Assembly (NCBI RefSeq): GCF_027498035.1
Contig: NZ_CP114978.1
Coordinates: forward strand, 124,001-188,000
Direction of reading: 5' to 3'
Origin: Pseudoxanthomonas sp.
Lineage (GTDB): Bacteria > Pseudomonadota > Gammaproteobacteria > Xanthomonadales > Xanthomonadaceae
DNA length: 64,000 nucleotides
The notes beneath the pieces were generated by a model. The model was not told where the DNA came from and did no database searches. It saw nothing but the letters and a program-made list of their open reading frames with translations. Positions 45,784 to 54,612 of this stretch are shown here, one piece after another; position 1 is the first letter of the stretch; each line of letters begins with the position of its first letter. Made by a program: the position numbers and the translations under genes.

Positions 45784-46776
45784 TCATTCTTCGCGGAAGG
45801 CCTTGCCGCTGGCCATGTAGAACGCGGTCCGTCCGGCGATCAACAGCACCACCAACGAGGCCGAAGCCAGCGCGAACACCGCAATCGCCCGCGCGTAGCC
45901 GGACGGTTGCGCGTGCGCATAGGCCAGCGTCGCACCGGCCCAGCCATCGACCGGGAAGGTCATCGCCCACCAGCTCATGAAGAACGGCCCATGCGACACG
46001 TGCCGCAGCAAGGTGACCAGCAGGATGGCGATGAACAGCGCCAGGCTGTAGAGGATGTGCGCCAGCGGCCCGGCAAAGCCGCCGGTGAAGGCCAGGTACG
46101 CCGAGAGCCCGATCGAAGGCGGTGCCAGCAGGATGAACAGCGTCGGCACGCTGCGCACGCTCATCGCCGGGACGAACAGCACCCGGTGCAGCACGATGCT
46201 GAAGAACATCAGCCAGAACACCAGGCCGACCGAAAAGAAGAACCAGCTGATCTCCACGTGGCCCAGCGGCACCCCGCCGACCGGCACCAGGATGTTGCCG
46301 ACGATGGGGATGAACCATGCAGGCGTCAGCACGCTTTCGTCCTGTGCGTGGGTGATCCAGCGCCGGATCAGCGTCACCGCCAGCAGCAGGTGCAGCACCG
46401 CGCCAAACCACCACAGGCCCTGCGCAAGCTCGACCGAATAGACGCGCGTGCCGATGCTCAGCACGATGGCGGCCACCGAAGTGGCCGGGAAGAAGCTGGA
46501 GCGCACCGGGTGGGCGAACTCCGCGACCACGGCCTTGAAATGGAACCCCAGCTTGGCCAGGTGCGCGATTGCCAGCAGAGCGAAGACGATCAGTGCCAGC
46601 GCCAGCAGCAGCTGGCTGATGACCAGCGGCGCACCGAACACGGCGTGGGCCAGTGCCCAGGCATTGCCCAGGCCACCGACGCCCATGACGATGGCGAACA
46701 TCGCAATCGACAGGCGCGCCAGGAGCGGCTGTTCCAGCGTGGGTTGCGGCGTGGCCGCGGTCGTGGATTCGGGCAT
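45784..46776 (-). CDS. TDT/SLAC1-type membrane transporter
   Basis: 330 residues, ten predicted helices. It reads as a tellurite-resistance/dicarboxylate transporter (TDT, SLAC1 fold): FAIVMGVGGLGNAWALA, the central LTPAWFIPIVGNILVPVGG, and SWWAMTFPVDGWAGATLAY. Family members are anion channels or dicarboxylate/tellurite-associated exporters. The start overlaps the upstream porin stop (TGATG); an ATG six bases earlier exists. Last gene of the eight-gene operon. Confidence 0.85.
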   Translation of the reverse strand: MPESTTAATPQPTLEQPLLARLSIAMFAIVMGVGGLGNAWALAHAVFGAPLVISQLLLALALIVFALLAIAHLAKLGFHFKAVVAEFAHPVRSSFFPATSVAAIVLSIGTRVYSVELAQGLWWFGAVLHLLLAVTLIRRWITHAQDESVLTPAWFIPIVGNILVPVGGVPLGHVEISWFFFSVGLVFWLMFFSIVLHRVLFVPAMSVRSVPTLFILLAPPSIGLSAYLAFTGGFAGPLAHILYSLALFIAILLVTLLRHVSHGPFFMSWWAMTFPVDGWAGATLAYAHAQPSGYARAIAVFALASASLVVLLIAGRTAFYMASGKAFREE

Positions 46777-48161
46777 CACCATGTGAACTTCAATTCGCCT
46801 CCGGCGTAGTGACTGTCGCTGCCGCCCGCATCGCGGATGACGCTGCCCGCCTGGTACTGGACCAGTTCGATGGCGGCACCGAGATTCGGGTTGATCTTCC
46901 AGTCCGTGCGCAGCTGCGCGTAGGCACCGGTCCAGCGCCCGCCGATGCCCGCGGTGCCGGCCAATGGCACGTCCGGTTGCACGTACACCGCATCGGCCGT
47001 GCTCTGCCGCCACAGCAGGCCGACCGCGGCGGTGACCGTCAGGCGTTCGCTGGGGTGGATGGTCAACGCCGGCTTGATGTGCAGCAGGTTGCTGTAGCCG
47101 GTGTAGCCGGCCAGCGAGAAGTAATAGCCGTTGGGGAACAGCGGGTTGAAGGTTTCCAGGCGGCCATCACCGGGCTTGCGGTCGCCGGAGGCCGCATCGA
47201 CCTGCAGGCCGATGCGTGGCGACAGCGCGGCACCCTTCAAGGTGTAGCCGATGCGCCCGCCCATGCCCCAGGCCTGCACCGGCACGCCGCCAACGTGGCC
47301 GCGCTGGCCCATCGCTTCAAGGTCCCAGTCCAGCGCGCCCTGCACGCCGGCGAAGCGCGCATCCAGGATGTCGCGGCGCTCGTCGCCGACCGCATCCAGG
47401 TAGGTGCTGTCGTCCAGTTCGTAACGCGCGTAGTACAGCGACAGCTCGTCGGTGCCCAGTACCTGCCGTTCCACGCGCAGGGTGTCGAAGGCGAAATGCC
47501 GATTGGAGGTGTCGTCGAACTCCGACCCGGCCGAATACTGCACCGGCTGGCTGACGAAACCGATCCAGCGCCACGGGCCGTGTTCGTAATTGGCCCACAC
47601 CGCATCGAAGGACTGGCGCACGTTCGGCCCGTCGCGCAGCGAGACGAAACGCTGTAGGTCGAAAGCGAATTCCTGCCGGCCCACGCGCACCTTCAGCTCG
47701 CCGCCGGCCAGTGGCGTGGTGTAGGCGACGAAGGCCATGCGCAGGTCCAGCGGATTGCGGTCGGCCGGTCCGATCGTCGTCTTCTCGAATGCGCGCACAT
47801 CTTCAAGCTGGGTGAACACCTGCCAGTGGCTGCCGATGCGCAGGTCGGCATGCACCTGCAGGCGTTGCAGCAGATAGCTGTCGTCATCGCGGCCCACGCC
47901 GAAGGCCGAGGCGTGGTTGGATTCGATGCGCTCGCGCAGGATCGCGCCCAGCGACAGGTACGCATCCGGCCCCAGCGCGATGGCCTTCAGGCGGTCGAAC
48001 GGCTGGGTGCGTGCGGCCGGGTCCAGTAGCGGCGACCAGTCTTCCTGCCAGCGGTTGGATTTCAACGCGGGCCGGGCGGTGCCGCTGTCGGCGGCCTGCT
48101 GTGCCCACGCGCAGGCGGGCAGGCACAGCAGGGCCAGCAGCGGTGTCAGGCGCAGGGACAT
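46776..48161 (-). CDS. Alginate-export-type outer-membrane porin
   Basis: 461 residues with a clear signal peptide (LTPLLALLCLPACAWAQ). The mature part alternates aromatic beta strands, with the family-like GRQEFAFDLQRFVSLRDGPNVRQSFDA segment and a C-terminal strand ending KFTW. This is the AlgE-like 'alginate export' barrel family, which includes channels unrelated to alginate; no alginate genes are present, so it more likely passes an organic anion. Starts six bases after the VOC gene stop and overlaps the TDT gene. Confidence 0.85.
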   Translation of the reverse strand: MSLRLTPLLALLCLPACAWAQQAADSGTARPALKSNRWQEDWSPLLDPAARTQPFDRLKAIALGPDAYLSLGAILRERIESNHASAFGVGRDDDSYLLQRLQVHADLRIGSHWQVFTQLEDVRAFEKTTIGPADRNPLDLRMAFVAYTTPLAGGELKVRVGRQEFAFDLQRFVSLRDGPNVRQSFDAVWANYEHGPWRWIGFVSQPVQYSAGSEFDDTSNRHFAFDTLRVERQVLGTDELSLYYARYELDDSTYLDAVGDERRDILDARFAGVQGALDWDLEAMGQRGHVGGVPVQAWGMGGRIGYTLKGAALSPRIGLQVDAASGDRKPGDGRLETFNPLFPNGYYFSLAGYTGYSNLLHIKPALTIHPSERLTVTAAVGLLWRQSTADAVYVQPDVPLAGTAGIGGRWTGAYAQLRTDWKINPNLGAAIELVQYQAGSVIRDAGGSDSHYAGGELKFTW

Positions 48162-48167
48162 CCGCGG

Positions 48168-49067
48168 TCAGGACTGCGTGGCGGCGTGGATCTCGGCGAT
48201 GTAACCGCCGGGGAATTGCAGCACGGCCGAACGACGCGTCCTGGTCGTCACTTCCGGCACCAGCACCTGTACGCCGGCCGCCTTGGCCCTGGCCAGGGTC
48301 GCGTCCAGGTCCTTGACCGCATAGCCGGTCATCTCGTGGCCGTACGGCCAGGGCAGGTGGCCATCGGTGACCAGCACCTGCATCTCACCGAAGCCGGAGT
48401 GCAGCGCGATGCTGCGGAAAGTGTCGCGGGGGCGACCGATCAGCGCGCCATCGGCGTTGCGGTCGTCGTGTTCGACCGTGCCGTGGGCGAAGCTCACGAA
48501 GGCCTTGACGAAGGCATCGGCGCGGTCGCGCGACACATACACGCGGTTCTCCGGCACGGTTTCCAGCGGCGCATAGTGCGGCGCGGTGTCGTGCCAGTAC
48601 AGCTGCATGTTCACGCCGCCCGGCCAGGCGATGACCGCATCCAGGCCGATCGGGTCCTTGAACGGCTCCACCAGCACTTCGGCCCCGGCCGCGCGTGCGG
48701 CCTTGATTGCCTGCGCCATGTCGGTGACCAGGTAGCCGGTGCGCTCATCGCCGAACGGCGCCGGCACCGGCGTCTTGAAACCGAACAACGACACCGTGCC
48801 GGCCGGCGTCTGCACCAGCTGCGAGGTCGTGCTGCTCGGCGTCGGGGTGACGGTCGCAACCACCTGGTGCGTGCTCTGGCCGCCGAAGGTGGCGGTGAAG
48901 CTGCGCACGAAGGCGTCCACGTCGCCCGGTGCGACATAGACGTGGGTGGTGTCGTACTGCGGGCCGACCGATACCGATGGCGTGGTCGCCGGCTGCTTGG
49001 CGAAGGCGGGCGTGCCGGCGCCGAACAGCAGGACGGCGGAAATGCAGAGGGACAGTGTCAGGCGCAT
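48168..49067 (-). CDS. Exported two-domain VOC (glyoxalase-fold) protein
   Basis: 299 residues. A signal peptide (MRLTLSLCISAVLLFGAGTPAFA) precedes two VOC half-barrels: the first at about residues 35-150 (TTHVYVAPGDVDAFVRSF to VNMQLYW), the second at about 165-299 (NRVYVSRDRADAFVKAF to GGYIAEIH). Each ends in the strand that usually supplies a Glu or His metal ligand. A periplasmic glyoxalase/dioxygenase-like protein is unusual and its reaction is unknown. Start set at the ATG after AAGGA; the open frame upstream is not signal-like. Confidence 0.85.
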   Translation of the reverse strand: MRLTLSLCISAVLLFGAGTPAFAKQPATTPSVSVGPQYDTTHVYVAPGDVDAFVRSFTATFGGQSTHQVVATVTPTPSSTTSQLVQTPAGTVSLFGFKTPVPAPFGDERTGYLVTDMAQAIKAARAAGAEVLVEPFKDPIGLDAVIAWPGGVNMQLYWHDTAPHYAPLETVPENRVYVSRDRADAFVKAFVSFAHGTVEHDDRNADGALIGRPRDTFRSIALHSGFGEMQVLVTDGHLPWPYGHEMTGYAVKDLDATLARAKAAGVQVLVPEVTTRTRRSAVLQFPGGYIAEIHAATQS

Positions 49068-49099
49068 GGGGATTCCTTGGAGAAAGAAAGGGGGGGGAC

Positions 49100-50734
49100 T
49101 CAGGCGTGGACATGCGGCAACGCGTCTGCGGCCGGGCCGTGGTGGCGGCCGTCCATCGTGATGAAGTGGCGCACCACTGGCGGTTCGGGGCCCAGGTGGT
49201 ACTGCAACGCTTCGGATTGCAGGTCGGCATCGGCGTTGGACACGCGGCGATGCTGGCGCAGGTGTTCGGCCCACGACTCGACCATGAACCACTCGACGAT
49301 CTTCTGCGGATCAGCGGCGTCCTCGGTGATGCCCCACAGGTAGGCGCCATCGCGGCGACGGCCCAGCGACAGGCGGGTGATCGCGGCCTGGAAGGCGGCG
49401 TGGTGCCTGGTGGCGACGCGGTATTCGATCAGGATCATCACCGGGCCGCGGTCGTTGCTGACCGTCGGGCTGGTGAGCGGCTCGGGCCAGTGGTTGGAGG
49501 CCTGCAGGTCGGCTTCGCCGGTGGGCAGGCGCACGCGATGGAACAGCAGCGCGATCAGCGCCAGGCCGACAGCGCCGATCACCAAGGCACGCGGCACGCC
49601 GACTTCCTGCGCGACCAGGCCCCAGCCGAAGCTGCCGGCCGCCATCGCGCCGTTGAACACCATCAGGTAGACGGCCAGCGCCCGTCCGCGCACCCAGTTG
49701 GGCAGCACCGCCTGGGCCACGCCGTTGAGCGTGGTCAGGGCGATGATCCAGCCCACGCCGAGCAACAGCATCAACACCACGCTGAGCCATTGCGGCGGCG
49801 CCATCGCCAGCCCGCCCATCACCACCACGGTGCAGGCCGATGCGACCAGGATCAGGCCATCGGCATCGAAGCGTGCACGCAGGCGCGGCAGCAGCAGCGC
49901 GCCGGCGATTGCGCCAGCACCGACCGCGCCCAGCAGCACGCCGTAGAAGCCGGCCGTGCCATGCAGTAGCTGGCGCGCGACCAGTGGCAGCAGCGCCCAC
50001 ACCGAACTGGCGAACAGGAAGAACACCGCCGTGCGCAGCAACACCACGTGCAGTTCGCGGCTGGAACGGGTGAAGCGCAGGCCGGCACGCAGCGCGCCCA
50101 GGAACTGCTCGGACAAGGCATCGTGGGTATTGGCCGGGCGCTTCCACCACAGCAGCGCGGCGATCACGAAGACATAGCTCAGCACGTCGGCGCCATAGGC
50201 CAGCGACGCACCGAAATTGGCCAGCAGCACGCCGCCAAGGGCCGGACCGATCGCGCGGGCGATGTTGATGCCCAGCGAGTTCAGGGCCACTGCGTTCTTC
50301 AGGTCCGCGCGCGGCACCAGCTCCGGCACGATCGACTGCCAGGCAGGCCCCATCAGCGCAGCGCCGATGCCGCCGATGAAGGTCATGCCGATCAGGTATT
50401 CCACCGTCAGCGCGCCGCTGCGGGTGAGCAGCAGCAGGGTCAGGCTGACCCCGGCCAGCATGACCTGGATGAACAGCAGGAACCGGCGCCGGTCCAGGAT
50501 GTCCGACAGCACCCCGGCCGGGATTGCCAGCAGGAACACCGGCAGGGTCGCTGCGGTCTGGATCAGCGCGACTGCCGTCGGATTGGCCGACAGTTCGGTG
50601 ACCATCCACGAACTGGCCACGTCGCGGATGAAGCTGCCGGTATTGCCCAGCACCGCCGCGGCCCACAGCACCGCGAACACCGGCTGGGCCAGGGGCGCGA
50701 AGCTACCGCCGGTGGATGGTTTTTCAGAAGACAT
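49100..50734 (-). CDS. MFS exporter with C-terminal ABM-like domain (MFS_3 family)
   Basis: 544 residues. Residues 1-410 are a 12-helix MFS (EntS-like: FIRDVASSWMVTEL, GVLSDILDRRRFLL, LNSLGINIARAIGPALGG). Residues about 435-520 form a soluble alpha-beta domain (VMILIEYRVATRHHAAF, YLWGITEDAADPQKIVEWF) resembling antibiotic-biosynthesis monooxygenases; this architecture is known in the 'transmembrane secretion effector' MFS_3 group. Start at the ATG six codons into the frame, with GGAGG five bases upstream. It overlaps the DoxX gene by eleven bases. Confidence 0.88.
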   Translation of the reverse strand: MSSEKPSTGGSFAPLAQPVFAVLWAAAVLGNTGSFIRDVASSWMVTELSANPTAVALIQTAATLPVFLLAIPAGVLSDILDRRRFLLFIQVMLAGVSLTLLLLTRSGALTVEYLIGMTFIGGIGAALMGPAWQSIVPELVPRADLKNAVALNSLGINIARAIGPALGGVLLANFGASLAYGADVLSYVFVIAALLWWKRPANTHDALSEQFLGALRAGLRFTRSSRELHVVLLRTAVFFLFASSVWALLPLVARQLLHGTAGFYGVLLGAVGAGAIAGALLLPRLRARFDADGLILVASACTVVVMGGLAMAPPQWLSVVLMLLLGVGWIIALTTLNGVAQAVLPNWVRGRALAVYLMVFNGAMAAGSFGWGLVAQEVGVPRALVIGAVGLALIALLFHRVRLPTGEADLQASNHWPEPLTSPTVSNDRGPVMILIEYRVATRHHAAFQAAITRLSLGRRRDGAYLWGITEDAADPQKIVEWFMVESWAEHLRQHRRVSNADADLQSEALQYHLGPEPPVVRHFITMDGRHHGPAADALPHVHA

Positions 50735-51131
50735 CACGACCTCCCAGGTCATGCCAGGCGACCAGCAGGAAGCCGCCGGTCAGGCCCCAGTGTTCGAAGA
50801 AGGAATTGGCGACCTGGCTGCGCTCGGGCTTCTGCAAGCCCCAGAAGCGATCCGCCATGAAGTTGGCCAGCACGGTGAAGCGGCCCAGTCCCAGGGCGCC
50901 GGCCCAGCGGTACCAGCCGGTCAGCACCAGCGCGCTGGCGGTCAGCTCGAAGACGATGGTGAAGGCTGCGAACGGCAAGGCCGGGCGCAGCCCGAAGTGC
51001 CGCATCTCGGCCACCGCGCCACGGAAATCCCGCAGCTTGTCGAACGGCCCCTGCAGATACGCCGAGCACAGGAACAGCAGCCCCAGCCAGTGCAGCCAGG
51101 GCGAGGTGAGGGCCTCGCGCAGCGCCTCCAT
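50724..51131 (-). CDS. DoxX family membrane protein
   Basis: 135 residues, four helices. LCSAYLQGPFDKLRDFRGAVAEMRHFGL, TIVFELTASALVLTGWYRWAGALGLG and the C-terminal hydrophobic GGFLLVAWHD fit DoxX. Family members are linked to thiosulfate:quinone oxidoreductase or to redox-stress complexes; role here unknown. The ATG overlaps the amidohydrolase stop (TGATG) and the stop lies inside the MFS gene. An upstream ATG at 51,146 is possible. Confidence 0.85.
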   Translation of the reverse strand: MEALREALTSPWLHWLGLLFLCSAYLQGPFDKLRDFRGAVAEMRHFGLRPALPFAAFTIVFELTASALVLTGWYRWAGALGLGRFTVLANFMADRFWGLQKPERSQVANSFFEHWGLTGGFLLVAWHDLGGRDVF

Positions 51132-53024
51132 CACACCGCCCAGCATGCGCAGCCCAATGCGCCCCAGAAGCCCTTCAGGTCGCTGATCGGCAGCGTGCTG
51201 GTCCAGGCCGTGGCATGGGCGTGGCCATGCACGTTGCACTGGTTGGAACAGCCGCAACCGGCCGCGGCCTGTCGTGCTTGCACGGCGGCATCGGGCTTGG
51301 CCCGCGCATCGCCCCAGCCGGCATAGCCACCGAAGCGGCGCACCGGCGACCAGTCCGGCATCGCTGGCGGTGGCGCGGCGTCATCGAAGCGGGCGAAGTC
51401 GCCGGCGCCATAGACCACCTTGCCGCCAACCACGGTCAGCAGCGAAGTGATGCCGCTGATCTCGTCTTCGGCACAGGTGTAGAAGTCGCGGTCGGGCACC
51501 ATCAGGTCGGCCAGCTGGCCGACCTTGATCGCGCCCTTCTTGCCTTCCTCGTTGGAGAACCAGGTGACGTTGACCGTCCACATGCGCAGTGCGTCTTCGC
51601 GGTCCAGGCAGTTGCGGCGCGGATACAGGCCCAGGCCGCCAACGGTGCGGCCGGTGATCAGCCAGTTCAGCGACACCCACGGGTTGTAGGAAGCCACCCG
51701 GGTGGCATCGGTGCCGGCAGAGACTTTGACCCCGGCTTCGAGGATACGCTTGACCGGCGGGGTGGCTTCGGCCGCGCCCGGACCGTAGCGCTCGACGAAG
51801 TATTCGCCCTGGTAGGCCATGCGGTGCTGCACGGCGATACCGCCGCCGAGCGCGGCAATGCGGTCGATGGAGCGGTCGGAAATGGTCTCGGCATGGTCGA
51901 AGAACCAGTTCAACCCCGCCAGCGGGAGCTCCTGGTTGATCCGTTCGAACACATCCAGCGAGCGGCTGATGGTTTCGTCGTAGGTGGCGTGCATGCGCCA
52001 CGGCCAGCGGTTCTGCACCAGCACGCGCACCACTTCTTCCAGTTCGCCTTCCATCTCCGGCGCCATGTCCGGGCGCGGCTGGCGGAAGTCCTCGAAATCG
52101 GCCGCCGAGAACACCAGCATCTCGCCGGCGCCGTTGTGGCGGAAGTAGTCGTCGCCCTGCTTGTATTTGGACGAAGCGGTCCAGTTGAGGAAGTCTTCCT
52201 TCTCCTGCTTCGGCTTCTGGGTGAACAGGTTGTAGGCCAGGCGGATGGTCAGCTGTCCGGCCTCGGACAGCTGCTGGATCACCTGGTAATCCTCCGGGTA
52301 GTTCTGGAAACCGCCGCCGGCGTCGATCACGCTGGTCACGCCCAGCCGGTTGAGCTCGCGCATGAAGTGGCGGGTGGAGTTGACCTGGTATTCCAGCGGC
52401 AACTTCGGCCCCTTGGCCAGGGTCGCGTAGAGGATGCCGGCGTTGGGCTTGGCCAGCAGCAGGCCGTTCGGGTTGCCGTTGGCATCGCGCAGGATCTCGC
52501 CGCCGGGTGGCGTTCGGCGTGTCTTTCGTATAGCCCACTGCACGCAGCGCGGCGCCGTTGAGCAGGGCGCGGTCGTACAGGTGCAGGATGAAGACCGGGG
52601 TGTCCGGCGCGATGGCATTGAGTTCGTCCAGCGTCGGTAGGCGTTTTTCCACGAACTGGTGTTCGCTGAAGCCGCCGACCACGCGCACCCACTGCGGGGC
52701 AGGGGTGGCATCGACCTGGCGCTTGAGCATGTCCATCGCGTCGGCCAGGCTGCGCACGCCGTCCCAGCGCAGCTCCATGTTGAAGTTCAGGCCGCCGCGG
52801 ATGATGTGGATGTGGTTGTCGATCAGTCCGGGCAGCACCCGGCGCCCGCGCAGGTCGATGATCGTCGTGTTCGGCCCGGCGCTGGGCATGATGTCGTGGT
52901 CCTGGCCGACCTGGCTGAAGCGGCCATCGGTGATCGCCACGCAGCTGGCGGTCGGGTTGGACTTGTCCAGGGTGACGAACAGGCCGCGATGCAGGATCAG
53001 GTCAGGCGTGCGGGTGTCGTTCAT
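51131..53024 (-). pseudogene. Amidohydrolase family 3 (YtcJ-like), frameshifted
   Basis: Residues 1-168 run in one frame (metal-site start GLIDNHIHIIRGG, then FSEHQFVEKRLPTLDELN, DTPVFILHLYDRALLNG, GYTKDTPN) and the remainder in another (PPGGEILRDANGNPNGLLL through VSAGTDATRVASYNPW, GGLGLYPRRNCLDREDALRMWT). One extra base at about nt 52,505-52,515 explains the break; repaired, it is about 630 residues. YtcJ-like enzymes are metal-dependent amidohydrolases with unknown natural substrates. Both halves are well kept, so either the lesion is recent or it is a read error. Its start overlaps the XapX gene stop and its stop overlaps DoxX. Confidence 0.85.
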
Positions 53025-53320
53025 GCGTCGTGGTTCTCGCGGCGGGCAGGCGGTTGGGGTGTGGGGGTGTCCTTCGACGGGCGTTCGCCCTTGGGCAGCT
53101 GGCCGAACATGTGCGGCTTGACCTGGTGGCCGATCCAGCTGATCTCGGTCGGTGTGCGGCCCAGGAGCTGGCGGGCGAGTGGCGGCAGCTGTTCACCGAC
53201 CAGGATGCCGAGCAGGCCGACCAGGGCGATGACCGGCGGCGCGGGTGAGCGCACGTTGATCAGGCTGTAGACCAGGCCGACCAGCAGGCCGGCCGCCAGC
53301 GAAAGCAGATAGGGCTTCAT
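53021..53320 (-). CDS. XapX domain membrane protein
   Basis: 99 residues. Two helices (LLSLAAGLLVGLVYSLI and PVIALVGLLGILVGEQLP) match the small XapX/DUF1427 proteins, with the conserved NVRSPAPP between. A hydrophilic tail of 45 residues is Pro-rich. GGAG lies six bases before the ATG. Its stop overlaps the amidohydrolase start. XapX proteins recur beside amidohydrolase and isochorismatase genes, as here; function unknown. Confidence 0.88.
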   Translation of the reverse strand: MKPYLLSLAAGLLVGLVYSLINVRSPAPPVIALVGLLGILVGEQLPPLARQLLGRTPTEISWIGHQVKPHMFGQLPKGERPSKDTPTPQPPARRENHDA

Positions 53321-53340
53321 CGAAGGACTCCACGATGGGG

Positions 53341-53378
53341 AAAACACAACGCCCGCGGGTGGCAAGCACCGCGCGGGC
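53341..53378 (-). terminator. Hairpin between the isochorismatase-like and XapX genes
   Basis: GCCCGCG/CGCGGGC with a 14-base loop; on the minus strand it is followed by GTTGTGTTTT. It may reduce transcription into the downstream seven genes. Confidence 0.4.
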
Positions 53379-53402
53379 CGGGCACATGGTTGGCGCTGGA
53401 AC

Positions 53403-54056
53403 TCAGCCTTCGTGCGCGTTGAACATGGTCTTGGCGTAGGTCACGCCCAGGCCGTAGGCGCCGCCGTACTTCTTCGCGTAACCGGTGGTCATGTCATAGG
53501 TCGCGGTGCGGGCCCAGTCGCGCTGCAGTTCCAGCAGGTATTGCAGGGACGTCATCGGCCGTACGCCGGCCTGGACCATGCGATCCATGGCGCGGTCATG
53601 GGCTTCGGTGGAGACATCGCCGCAGGCATCGGCGATCACGTAGCACTCGAAGCCCTGGTCCAGCGCCGACAGGGTCGGGCCGACGATGCACACCGAGGTC
53701 CACAGCCCGGCGAACACCAGGCGCGACTTGCCGATGGCGTTGACCTGGTCGATCACCGCCGCGTCTTCCCAGGTGTTCATCGAGGTGCGGTCCAGCAGCG
53801 CCTGACCCGGGAACGGATCGGTGACTTCGGAGAACATCGGGCCGGAGAAGGACTTCTCGGCCACGGTCGTCAGGATGGTCGGTACCTTGAAGCCAGCCGC
53901 GGCATTGGCGATCAGCGCGGCGTTGTTGCGCAGGTTGATCGCATCGATCGATTTGGTCGCAAAGGCCATCTGCGACTGGAAGTCGATCAGGACCAGCGCA
54001 TGGTCGGTGGGCGAAATCAGTTTCGAACCAGGGGTCGGGGTCGCCTTGGGGGACAT
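53403..54056 (-). CDS. Isochorismatase-fold cysteine hydrolase (YcaC-like)
   Basis: 217 residues. Catalytic Asp D25 in VLIDFQSQMAF and nucleophile C123 in GLWTSVCIVGPTLSAL; the segment around LLDRTSMNTWED corresponds to the YcaC region that carries the third active residue. The rest (FECYVIADACGDVSTEAHDRAMDRMVQAGV) is characteristic of YcaC-like hydrolases, whose natural substrates are unknown. Cytosolic. First gene of the eight-gene operon; AAGG lies six bases before the ATG. Confidence 0.9.
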   Translation of the reverse strand: MSPKATPTPGSKLISPTDHALVLIDFQSQMAFATKSIDAINLRNNAALIANAAAGFKVPTILTTVAEKSFSGPMFSEVTDPFPGQALLDRTSMNTWEDAAVIDQVNAIGKSRLVFAGLWTSVCIVGPTLSALDQGFECYVIADACGDVSTEAHDRAMDRMVQAGVRPMTSLQYLLELQRDWARTATYDMTTGYAKKYGGAYGLGVTYAKTMFNAHEG

Positions 54057-54345
54057 CGGAGCCTTCTTTCAGGAATGGGTGGGGTGGAGCGGCGGCACCA
54101 TCCTCGTTTCCGAAGGCTCGGGAGGTCTTGTCGATCTGTGTGTTTTTTTGGACGTTTGGACGGTCGATCCGGCGGGCGGCCTTGCCGTCGAAGGCGCTGC
54201 TGGGCGCAGGGGGATGAGGGGCGCGGCACAGGCCAGGCCGGCACCGCCGCCGCGATCTTGCGGAACCGTCGCGCGGCCCCATCTCGTGCCCGGGCCGGGC
54301 GGCCGCCGCCGGTCAGGTCGAGCCGGCTTTCTGAATGCCGTGCGG

Positions 54346-54374
54346 TTGCGTGACGGGGCACTCCTCTCTATGAT
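54346..54374 (+). promoter_or_regulatory. Promoter for the rimP-nusA operon leader
   Basis: TTGCGT and TATGAT with a 17-base spacer. Transcription would start near 54,381 and make a leader of about 230 bases before rimP. The 289 bases between the isochorismatase-like start and this promoter must hold that gene's minus-strand promoter, which I could not pinpoint; I see no gene in them. Confidence 0.65.
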
Positions 54375-54553
54375 GCCCCGCTGCGGCGCAGGTGATTCGA
54401 GCGGTCCTCGACGGATAGCTCTGGAAGCCTGGCCTCCGCAACCAACGTTTCAGGTTTGTGCTGGACCCTTCGCATCCCGGAGATTCCGCTGACCAGAAGC
54501 CTGGGCTCGTAGAAGCGCTTTCCCGGCTGCCTCTACATCCAGCGTCATCGGAC

Positions 54554-54574
54554 AAGGGCCCTATGGGCCCTTTT
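54554..54574 (+). terminator. Terminator-like hairpin in the rimP leader (candidate attenuator)
   Basis: AAGGGCC-CTATG-GGCCCTT followed by TTT, 39 bases before the rimP GTG and about 175 bases after the predicted start of transcription. Since the promoter is upstream and the operon essential, it is likely conditional. A rimP-leader attenuator family has been proposed in gammaproteobacteria; membership here is untested. Confidence 0.6.
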
Positions 54575-54612
54575 GCGTTTCTGAAGTCAACCAGGACGAG
54601 ACACCAAGCCAC

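Noticed and set aside
46776..48161. Alginate export as the role of the outer-membrane barrel
   Set aside because: No alg genes are present; the family is broader than alginate and the context is an acid/amide-type operon.
54381..54500. Resemblance of the rimP leader to 6S RNA (CCCGGAGATTCC-like end)
   Set aside because: Length and overall folding do not fit, 6S normally sits elsewhere, and the matching part is short; leader with attenuator explains it better.
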